Notes under the pieces: generated by a model
Seen by the model: the letters and a program-made list of their open reading frames with translations, nothing else
Database searches by the model: none
Told to the model about the DNA's origin: nothing
Shown: in pieces, positions 34,225-41,589 of the stretch
How positions within the stretch are numbered: position 1 is the stretch's first letter
How the letters are laid out: each line of letters opens with the position of its first letter
Origin: Cladobotryum mycophilum
Taxonomy: Eukaryota; Ascomycota; Sordariomycetes; Hypocreales; Hypocreaceae
NCBI GenBank assembly: GCA_036429605.1
Contig: JAVFKD010000004.1
Location: 310,001-374,000, forward strand
DNA: 64,000 nucleotides
Direction of reading: 5' to 3'
Program-made: the position numbers and the translations under genes

Positions 34225-35087
34225 CTAGCCCCACATCTCAAGACGTAATGCCTTCATCCACGAATATTCATTGGGATACTCGCCCAGAAATCGAGATATA
34301 TAAGCATGCCAATCATTTGTAAAGTGACCACAGCCGCGAATGGTTGTAGCGTATTCCCAATATAATGGACACCAACCAGACGCAGCCCAATCAACGATGA
34401 AGACCGTACCGTCAGGACGAAGACTGATGTTCTTGAGCTGAAGGTCGTTGTGCGTAAACACGGACTCGTCATTGCCCCGGAGGACCTTTGGGATAACCCG
34501 ACGGTAGTACTCGGCTTGATTCACGACCCTTTCACCACAATCATGGATGTATCTCTTGGTCATGCCATCAATGAGCTCGTCCTCGGTCGAGAATGGCCCA
34601 TTCATCGCAGCGCTAGGTTCCTGAGTCCAAAATATACCATCCTGGAGCATCGTCTTCCCGAGACTACCAAAGTATCCGGGGTGAGGTATCTTTCGCAACG
34701 AAGTAAGGGCCTTCTGCAGCTGATCCGAAATGTCCAGTTTCTGAGCATCACCAAGTGTGGGCCACGACAATTCTAGATTGTTGTCGGAATATTTTCCATG
34801 ATGATATAGGTTCTCTTGGCTTTGAGCGAAACGGCTCGTTGATAAATGGCAAAAACCTTGGGCACAGGCACATTCGCGTGTTGTCGCACAAAGCGCATGT
34901 TTTCGCCCTCAACCAGCTCGATCTCTCGTCCATATTTTACTGCATAAAATTCTCCCACACGAGTCGCACATCTGGAACTGAGCCTCTTGATGACGGTGGG
35001 CGAATCTTCAATCTCTTCCGGAGTTGGGAGCGGCGCTGAGAGACTGTCAACCGATTCGCTGAAGAGGATGTCGTATGCAGTGGTGTT
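34225..35087 (-). pseudogene. Aminoglycoside phosphotransferase-like (APH) kinase, frameshifted
   Basis: The C-terminal frame (34770-34225) has the APH catalytic loop THNDLQLKNI and the metal/DFG-equivalent segment FIVDWAASGW, plus PLYWEYA. The N-lobe frame (from about 35087 to 34780) reads YDILFSESVDSL..., VKRLSSRC-like text, then VGEFYAVKYGREIELVEGE, NVPVPKVFAIY and TYIIMENIP. The two frames meet near 34778-34785, where ENIP must switch to ELSWPTL: one base is missing or two are extra, and no intron fits. A stop lies directly before the N-lobe and no clean ATG was found, so the 5' end may be lost too. The family contains many fungal APH/choline-kinase-like proteins with unknown substrates. 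A sequencing error is possible, but the 5' damage favours a pseudogene. Confidence 0.65.
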
Positions 35088-37106
35088 TGTCTAAGAGGGG
35101 GTGGGGGAGGTGGAGGCGGCGGAGAGGGCTAATAAGATCTTTGAGACATTGTCATTTTGCTAGAAATGGAAATAAAATGCGCTGCATGACTTGAAGACTT
35201 TGTATTCAGGGGGTGAACCTAAAGTGGAAGCAAACAATGGATGGATCCATGGATGGATGAATGGGTGCATGAATGGATGGAGGGGTCAGGTTCCTAAGAA
35301 ATTGGGTGGATGGAGGGGCAGCCGGACAGCAACTGAACCCCGCCAACAGAGACACGACAGCCTTGACTCCACGTACTCACTTCCTACCCTATACCTCTGG
35401 GGAAAATGCATTTACTGCAAGATGCATCATCCTCAGCACATCAATTCTTCTAATTTAAATATTTAAAATACCATGATAATTTTTTTAAAAAAATATTTTC
35501 CGTTTCTTGTACATAAATCTTACACTTTCTTCCATCTCAATCCATGACTCCAAAGCATGGCTCATTCAAATTGGCACAATTTTGGAAAGGAGCAATTCAA
35601 GACACCGCCTACTACCTACCCACCTACTGTAATCATAATCGCGTCTGAAAATTAGTTTTCATCATAAACATGGTTCTTTCGCATTTGATTAGATCTCCAA
35701 GGGCAACCAAATGAATATTAGTAACAAAAATAAAAATAAAAACAGTACTCGGCAAGGAGCTCGCCTTGTGGCTTGTGTCAAGACAGGAAGAGTGGAACGT
35801 TCATCGCGTACGTCAACCTCATCTACAAGCGAGAAAATAAAATGTAGAGTTGCAAATAAGCGACAGATTCTTTGAGGAATTGAGTTTGTTGAAAGTATAT
35901 ACATAGGAATTGAGTTGCCGAGGATGGGACCATGAGATGGCACAAGCCATGGTCAGATCAACATTGACAGACGGGAGGCCATGGTAAAGTTTGGGCTGAG
36001 CCGAGAGTGACGACGAATCAACTCCAACGGTCAGTCAAAGCATGGCAAAAAGTCTAATAATGCATCTCGCCAAAGGGACAATAGCTTATTTTGCATCAAG
36101 ACTTGTAAGTGCATTCATCACCTCGATGTCGTGATGCTTCGTAATAATGGTGACATTTCTCTCAACACAGTAGCCCCTTTTAACTTCATAGACGCGCGTT
36201 GACAAACGCAACGTCGACGCATAACAGGAACTAGCGAGCCGGTAAACTTTATCAACGCTGTGGCTTCAACGACATGTGAACTGCACCGAGGTATGAATGA
36301 ACGATAAACATGACCAAGGTAAATGGATGGAAGTAAAAGGCATCTGAGGCAATGAGTAAAGTGTAGAGGAGCAAGAACAATTTTGGGTAGGCGAAGAATT
36401 CTGAGGCAACAGGAACAATACCAAGAGGTCATAATGCAGATATCAACAAAAGGTCTTCTTGTTTACTATGGTAGAGAAGGGTGCTTGTAGTCGGGTCAAG
36501 TTTCGAGTTGGCCTCATCCTTTGTTCGGCAGCTGATCAGGGCGAGCTCTGCGAGATGCCTCTGCTGCTGTAGGTTTACATGTGTCACTTCCAACATCAAA
36601 CCACCCTCTAAGCGAATTCAAACAGACTTTCATGATATCCACATCGTCATCCATCCCCCATAAGTGATTCGTGTCACTGGTCATCACATGTCGATGCAAC
36701 CAAAGCAATGAAACTCACTTCGGGTCTAGATCTCACGACTTTAACGTTTGTTCCTGTACGTTACGCAATCAACGCTCGACGTCGTCGCCATATGATTACG
36801 TGGACAGCGTTACAACGTTTACAAGCGTGTTTTGGTCGTCTGTTTAAGGTTTCATGTCAGAGCATCAAGGTTTACTCAACCCGTTACCCAGCAATCGACT
36901 CGGCAAACAACTTTCTCAAACTTAGAAGGAATTCTGCCATGGCGAATAGAGTTTTCCATACTTTTAGCGCAAAATCATCCTCAAACTCTGTTCCCCTTCA
37001 CCGCTTTCAAGGGGTCTATATCAATCCCTCTTCGCTCCGAGGACTTTTGGGATTTTTCTTCCTTTTCTCTATCCCTCCCCCAGCAAAGAAGAGACGCATA
37101 CTAACC
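35088..37106. other. Gene-poor stretch with GGAT-type low complexity
   Basis: No supported gene over 2 kb. The 36708-37106 frame continues in phase into the next gene, but its composition is unlike a conserved protein and it is more likely leader. The last 100 bp (pyrimidine-rich, CTTCCTTTTCTCTATCCCTC) look like a fungal transcription start zone. Confidence 0.45.
35236..35320. repeat. ATGGATGG-type microsatellite
   Basis: Imperfect tandem GGAT/GGATGAAT units. They create short Trp/Gly/Met-rich chance frames. Confidence 0.8.
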
Positions 37107-37727
37107 ATGGGTTGTTTCCAGAGCAAATCTGCCGCCTCCAAGGCGAAGGCCGAGCGTCTCGCAAAGGCCCCCCACTTCAAGTCCTCGCCGACTTACTACG
37201 GCGAACCAGTCAAGCGTTTCGAGTACGAACGCTCCAAGCCAGCGGGCCCGAAGCCAACGTACGGGAACCCGATTTCGAGGCGAGAGCACGCTCGAACCGA
37301 GTCGGCCGAGTGGGAAGCGTACCCCGGGGAGTTCCTTCAGACCGGGAGGTGCACGGGGTGGAAGCCTGGGTCCAAGAGGCCCGTTTCGAGACTGCCGGCG
37401 GGTGTGGTGAGCTGCCGCCCTTTGGGAGGGGATGGGGGAGAGGGGAAGGGGACGAGAGGAGAGGAGGTAGTGATGGTGGTGGAGGAGATGGGAGATGTGG
37501 TGGTGGAAGAGGTGAGTGGGGGAGAGGAGAAGGTGGAGGTGGTGGAGGAGGTGAAGGCGGGCGGAGGAGACGAGGATGGGAGAGAGGAGGAGGGGGAGGA
37601 GAGTGAGAGGGAGTGGATGAGTATAGAGTGGAGGAGTGAGGAGGATGAGGATGAAGAGGAGGATGAGAGCAGTGAGCAGGAGGAGCGGCGGTGGAGGATG
37701 TTGGCAGGTAGGTTTGAGGTACGGTAG
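37107..37727 (+). CDS. Predicted N-myristoylated/palmitoylated acidic protein
   Basis: Start chosen at 37107 because the context is ACCATGG and the product begins MGCFQSKS, a classical N-myristoylation site (Gly2, Ser6) with an adjacent Cys for palmitoylation. An upstream in-frame ATG at 36708 would bury this signal. The product is 206 aa. The first 120 residues are Lys/Arg/Pro-rich with a repeated pattern (YYGEPVKRFEYERSKP; TYGNPISRREHARTES). The second half is a Glu/Gly/Val-rich low-complexity tail ending in an acidic EEDEDEEEDE cluster and RRWRMLAGRFEVR. A membrane-anchored peripheral protein on the cytosolic face is inferred from the acylation motif. No family recognised; the tail's frame is confirmed only by composition. 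Confidence 0.6.
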   Translation: MGCFQSKSAASKAKAERLAKAPHFKSSPTYYGEPVKRFEYERSKPAGPKPTYGNPISRREHARTESAEWEAYPGEFLQTGRCTGWKPGSKRPVSRLPAGVVSCRPLGGDGGEGKGTRGEEVVMVVEEMGDVVVEEVSGGEEKVEVVEEVKAGGGDEDGREEEGEESEREWMSIEWRSEEDEDEEEDESSEQEERRWRMLAGRFEVR

Positions 37728-38260
37728 GTCTGGGGACGTGGGGGTTTGGACAGCGGCCTTGGGCATTGCGGATTGATACCAGCGGATGTTTTGGTTTGTG
37801 TTTTGTTCTTGTTTTGTTGTTTTGCTCTTGTTCTTGTCTTGTTCTGCTTTGTTTTGGTTCGTTGGCATTGTGATTGGGTGGGTGGGTATTTGCTTTCGGC
37901 ATCAGCGACATTGGGGTTTCTGCAGTTTTGCTCGTTTTGTTTCTGGCTTGGTTTGGTTTGTTTGTTGTTTGTTTGCGTTGGGATCGGGTGGGTGGGCATT
38001 CTTTTTTGGCATCAGCGATGTTGGAGTCTTTGCAGTTTGCTTTTTTTGTCTTCTGTTTGCTTTCTGCTTTCTGTATTTAGTTTGTTTCGTTTTGTTTGGT
38101 CTTAGTTGGGATGGGTTGGGTTGGGATGGGTTGGGTTGGGATGGGATGGGCGGTTTGGTTTGGTTTGGCTTTGGGATGGAGGCGATTCGACTTCGACTCG
38201 ATTCGATACCGATTTCGACCTCCCAGCGATTGTACTTACTTTAGTTCGTCTTCAATAAAC
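37728..38260 (+). repeat. G/T-rich 3' region with duplicated block and GGGATGGGTTG repeats
   Basis: Directly downstream of the MGC gene. A block at 37861-37945 recurs at about 37972-38049 (shared cores GGGTGGGTGGG, GGCATCAGCGA and TTTGCAGTTT). The block 38104-38150 is a GGGATGGGTTGGGTTG array. An AATAAA at 38253-38258 may be the polyadenylation signal. Runs of TTTTG/TTTGG dominate. Probably the 3' UTR of the MGC gene. Confidence 0.6.
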
Positions 38261-38536
38261 CGATTTTTACATTCGATTCGTCCACTCCGTCCTATTCGCA
38301 CGTGAATCCTTTTGTCCGCCACCCTCTCTTTTCTTCGTCTCGTCTTCTCTTCGCCATGTCTTCTCTTCGTCCTTTCCGCCTCTTGTCCATCTAACAAACA
38401 CAGCAGTCACCACAGTCCGAAACTTCAATGGAAAAGGTTTGTATTTCCCATGCAGCGATCATTGGCTCGAGCAAGCTCAGACTTTCTCCAGTGTTTCATC
38501 ACTCGCGAAGCCACTGCGTAGGCACTCTTCGCTCTG

Positions 38537-38599
38537 GGCTACGTCTGGTAGCCAAAGGGAAGGACATCCCATGGTGGGCCGTCTTACTATGGCGATGTC
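38537..38599 (+). ncRNA. Unit A stem-loops
   Basis: Small stem GGCTA/TAGCC (38537-38541, 38549-38553, 7-nt loop). Large stem GACATC-CCATGGT (38563-38575) pairs with ACTATGG-C-GATGTC (38586-38599): 13 pairs including one G-U, one bulged C, 10-nt loop. Confidence 0.6.
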
Positions 38600-38708
38600 T
38601 GGCTTTTGTCACTCTTTCTGTTTGTGAGTAACCTTTCTCCATGCTTGACAAATGGCGGTGCCTTGAAACAAGTTGATAATCGAGGTGCAGTCATTCATTC
38701 TTCAGTCC

Positions 38709-38773
38709 GGCTACCTTCAAGGGAGCCCTAAGGTATCGACATCCTCATACTAGAACGCTCTACTATGAGATGT
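38709..38773 (+). ncRNA. Unit B stem-loops
   Basis: Small stem GGCT-CCT / AGG-AGCC (38709-38727). Large stem ACATC-c-TCATA-c-TAG (38739-38753) pairs with CTA-c-TATGA-GATGT (38760-38773): 13 pairs, one bulge, one mismatch, 6-nt loop. The inner pairs differ from unit A yet remain complementary. Confidence 0.55.
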
Positions 38774-38886
38774 ATGGCTTTCGTCACCATTTTTGCTTGT
38801 AATTAATCTCTCTCCGTTCTTGAAACACATTCGTGCGTCGGAATCAGCTGACAATTGAGATGCCTAGCACTTCATTCTCCAACCTT

Positions 38887-38952
38887 AGCTACCGCCGAAT
38901 GTAGCTCAAAGGCAAAGGCATCCTCATGGTAGGCTTCTTACCATGAGATGTC
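38887..38952 (+). ncRNA. Unit C stem-loops
   Basis: Small stem AGCTAC/GTAGCT (38887-38892, 38901-38906). Large stem GGCATC-c-TCATGGTA (38917-38931) pairs with TACCATGA-GATGTC (38939-38952): 14 pairs with one G-U and one bulged C, 7-nt loop. The most regular of the seven. Confidence 0.6.
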
Positions 38953-39042
38953 AAGTTTGATTCAATCTGTTTTCTGTAAGTGGTATTTCGCGCATGCAGC
39001 ACCCGGCCTCTTGAGAAGCTAACAATTGAAGTTCTATAATTC

Positions 39043-39109
39043 TGGGCCGCAAACGTGACCCAAAGGCACTGGCATCACCATGGCGGCTGTGCTACGCTAT
39101 GATGATGTC
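39043..39109 (+). ncRNA. Unit D stem-loops
   Basis: Small stem TGGG-CGC / GTG-CCCA (39043-39062). Large stem GGCATCA-c-CATGGCG (39071-39085) pairs with CGCTATG-a-TGATGTC (39095-39109): 14 pairs (two G-U), one C/A mismatch. Confidence 0.55.
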
Positions 39110-39210
39110 TAGTTCTGTTCATTCTTTTATTTCGGTAAGTGTTTTCTCTTCCACTATCACCATCACCAATGCCAGTAGCTGATATTTTGGCCTGTGCAGT
39201 AATCGTTTTC

Positions 39211-39275
39211 TGGGCTGCGGTTAGCCCAAAGGTAGCGACATCCCCATGGTAAGAATCGTCTGCCATGGCGATGTC
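39211..39275 (+). ncRNA. Unit E stem-loops
   Basis: Small stem TGGGCT/AGCCCA (39211-39216, 39223-39228). Large stem GACATC-c-CCATGG (39237-39249) pairs with CCATGG-c-GATGTC (39263-39275): 12 pairs around one C/C mismatch. Confidence 0.6.
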
Positions 39276-39381
39276 TGGTTTGACTCACTCCCTTCTTTTG
39301 TAAGTAGCTTGTCGCTATACACACCATTCATGGACTTGGGCGCACCGAAGATTGAATTTCTCTAGTATTTCTTACCATCCG

Positions 39382-39452
39382 TGGGCTATTTACCTCCCAT
39401 CTCTCAAGAGCGTGACATGCTATGGCAAGGGAGTTCACTGCCATAGCATATC
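39382..39452 (+). ncRNA. Unit F stem-loops
   Basis: Small stem TGGG/CCCA (39382-39385, 39396-39399). Large stem ATGCTATGGCA (39417-39427) pairs perfectly with TGCCATAGCAT (39439-39449), plus two outer pairs across one mismatch. The sequence differs from the other units on both arms. Confidence 0.6.
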
Positions 39453-39559
39453 CAGTCTGAATCATTATTTTTGTTGGTGAGTGCTCTTGTTTCTGCACAC
39501 AACAGCAAACGCCATCGAGCAAGCTGACAATTGAACTTGTCAAGTTATTTAGCTTCAAG

Positions 39560-39635
39560 CGTGGACTGCATCCAAACGTAACCCAAAGGCATAACCATGC
39601 ATTTCACGGTGCGGAAATCCATTACCGTGCGATGC
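39560..39635 (+). ncRNA. Unit G stem-loops
   Basis: Small stem CGT-GG / CC-ACG (39560-39578, two bulged A). Large stem GCAT-tt-CACGGT (39599-39610) pairs with ACCGTG-cg-ATGC (39624-39635): 10-11 pairs. Its inner stem is unlike that of every other unit but is fully complementary. Confidence 0.55.
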
Positions 39636-39740
39636 CCCGTCTGCTTCATTCTATTTTCTGTAGGTAGCTGCTCTCATTCAATTATTGGGTAGTAGAGGTG
39701 CTAATAAAAGTATAGTAAATTTCTGATAAGTAGAGGAGGG

Positions 39741-40227
39741 AGGTGCTGTGGTTGGAGAAGGGGGACTGCAGTTTGAACGGTGATGTTGTGGTGTTATACC
39801 TAATCAATGCAATTTTCCGAGTGAAAGGTTTTTACATCACAAAATAATTGGCATAAAACTACCTGTTCATATAATGAGCATGGTTTACCTTAAGTAAAAA
39901 TGCATGTTGAGTACACATCTTATCCATTAGCTGGATTTGGTCCTCCCCATGCACGCCATGCTGCATTCACTGTGTGCAAGCTGCACGAAGTATGCGCTTA
40001 TTATGATGTAAAAATTGAATGCAATGTTGAAAGTATTCATTGTGCCCTTGGTGTGTAATTGTAAGAGATGGATGAGGTGTTTACTGTGTGAAAATGAAGA
40101 TGAGAGCATGGGACGATGAAGACAAACAGTGACCCAGGGCATCGCAAAGACCAAAACGGCTGAGGCTATGTAATAATTTTCCTTCATAAGTCTTATGTAC
40201 AATTAATCCTGCCCGTCATAAGTGAGT
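39741..40227. other. 3' flank of the structured RNA array
   Basis: No supported gene; no further hairpin unit after 39715. A + strand tail rich in GGAGG/GGTG (39725-39790) may belong to the terminal exon of the RNA. An AATAAT-rich stretch near 39840 could include its end. Confidence 0.4.
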
Positions 40228-40691
40228 TCATCGACAGTAACAGTCGCCTTCGCAGCATGGGTTGCCGACCCAGTTGACTGTAAGTTCACCCTTGCTGACA
40301 TCGTTTCCTGGCTGAGTTGGCACACTACCACACTGCATACATCCATGATCAAGCAGCGTCTGCAGCTGGCTATAAACATTGCCGGCTGTTCCAGAGGCAC
40401 CGTTCTGATAGAAGGCACAGATACTGCCCTGAGAGCCATGGTTGCAAGCGATTTGTTCTGATGCTCGTTAGTAGTTGTTTCCAAGTGAAGAGGTCAAGAG
40501 GATGCTAAGTATGGGCACATACGACCGGAGTTGAAGTGCCTGTCACGACCACCATCGGCGATCAGAACGCCAACTCGATCCCTGAGATGCTGAAGGACGG
40601 CATCGTTAATGCTACAGAAGCCACTACCGCGACAGTTGATGCCGAGGGCGACGGCGCCAGAAACAAAGAGGAGGAGTGAGGTAAACTGCAT
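40228..40691 (-). CDS. KP4-like killer protein, secreted
   Basis: Exons 40691-40523 and 40457-40228 (65-nt GT-AG intron with a CTAAC branch) give 132 aa. Exon 1 encodes a signal peptide (MQFTSLLLFVSGAVALG) and the start of the mature domain with the family words INCRGSGFC and HFNSG. Exon 2 supplies the GSICAFYQNG block, the CMQCG segment and a Cys-rich end (PCCEGDCYC). The mature chain has ten cysteines, as in the KP4 fold. KP4 was first known from a Ustilago virus-borne killer toxin that blocks calcium channels; chromosomal homologues are widespread in ascomycetes. The gene appears intact, with no break. The target of this copy is unknown. Confidence 0.85.
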
Positions 40692-41589
40692 TTTGATTTG
40701 ACCGTAATTCGAGATGATGTTTTGATAGGAAAGGAGAGATGATTCCTCAAGTTGAGGCAGACACTCGTTGGCTTTATGTTAAGCCTCAATGCAGTCGCTT
40801 CTCGTGAAAGCCCCGAGGACCGTGATGGCGGCACGAAAAACGCAACTCTTACCGTTTTGATGCTAAGTTTCAAACATTCGGATTGCCAATGATACTCTGC
40901 GAGATGGGAAGATTTCCCGAATAAGAATGTGGGAGCACCAAGGTGAGACCCGCCTCGGGCCTTTTCTGGGGATTCCCGGCGGTGACAGGACGACGGGATT
41001 GGGAATTCCTAACCGTTTTGCGGGTGCTCGCAATCAATTATATCGCAGTTATATGATCTGTGAAATAAATGTTCAATGCCTCGAGGGCCATTGGTAGAAG
41101 TTAAGTACCCGTTACACCCGGGCGGCTGCTGAAAGGTGTCATGCTTGAAGGAGTTGTTGGCCACCCAGTGTATCATAGTACATCATGACAAGTGTTTGTA
41201 TTACTTGCCAATGGAAACGAACTTCATATTTTCTATTTGTAACAGTCACGGAAGTGTTGGGTCATGGTGAGTGGTCGTGTTCATGTCCGTGTGAAACACA
41301 TCAATCACTGATTCGCGGTGCACGGAGTACCCGGATTGCTTCACTTGCGCAAGTACAATAACGAGTCCGTCCACTCTTAGTTTCGCACATCAGTAGAGTT
41401 GCATCCCGCCTTTCTCCACCGATCGGTTCTCGGGGCCCCTGCGGTGGTTGATCCCTTGACGTCGCTTGAAATGGTCCAAGTGTCAACGGAGAATGTATCA
41501 TCGTATTCTGAGGCCGTTTCTGTGATAAGACACTTACTATAGCTAATCTCTCTAAGAACAGTGCGGTATCATCCCAAATACATGACCTG
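40692..41589. other. Intergenic
   Basis: Promoter side of the KP4-like gene and 3' end of the P450 gene. Short minus-strand frames (40562-40873, 41301-41501) have no recognisable content. Confidence 0.45.

Larger units (their letters stand above)
38431..39740 (+). ncRNA. Multi-exon non-coding RNA of seven tandem two-hairpin exon units
   Basis: Seven successive units, 164-199 bp each. Predicted exons: 38492-38623, 38691-38798, 38868-38975, 39032-39134, 39200-39299, 39366-39476, 39545-39659. The intervening introns (55-69 nt) have donors GTGAGT, GTAATT, GTAAGT (three times), GTGAGT and GTAGGT, branch sites such as GCTGACAATTGA and GCTAACAATTGA, and AG acceptors; an eighth intron (38437-38491) precedes the first. 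Each exon has the order: small stem (about TGGGCT...AGCCCA), linker CCCAAAGG, large stem (about GACATC.CCATGG...CCATGG.GATGTC), then a pyrimidine tract of fixed length to the donor. Exon lengths are not multiples of three as a set and no conserved frame runs through, so it is probably not coding. Stem sequences differ between units while pairing is kept. Ends of the transcript are not defined. No known RNA family recognised. Confidence 0.6.

Noticed and set aside
37101..37999. Three long minus-strand Pro/Ser/His-rich frames (220-255 codons)
   Set aside because: They mirror the Glu/Gly/Val-rich tail of the MGC gene and the GT-rich 3' region; three overlapping frames in one place show low complexity, not genes.
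38104..38150. GGGATGGGTTGGG repeats as telomere sequence
   Set aside because: The unit is not the fungal telomere repeat (TTAGGG) and lies inside a gene region; more likely low complexity in a 3' UTR.
38420..39700. Reading the hairpin array as a protein gene with repeated exons
   Set aside because: Frames between units disagree (exon lengths 0, 0, 0, 1, 1, 0, 1 modulo 3), stops occur in each unit in all phases, and changes follow base pairing rather than codons.
38420..39700. Reading the array as CRISPR, tRNA or box C/D or H/ACA snoRNA cluster
   Set aside because: Repeats are not exact and spacers not uniform (not CRISPR, and the organism is a fungus). No tRNA box B, no consistent C/D boxes and no ACA tail were found.
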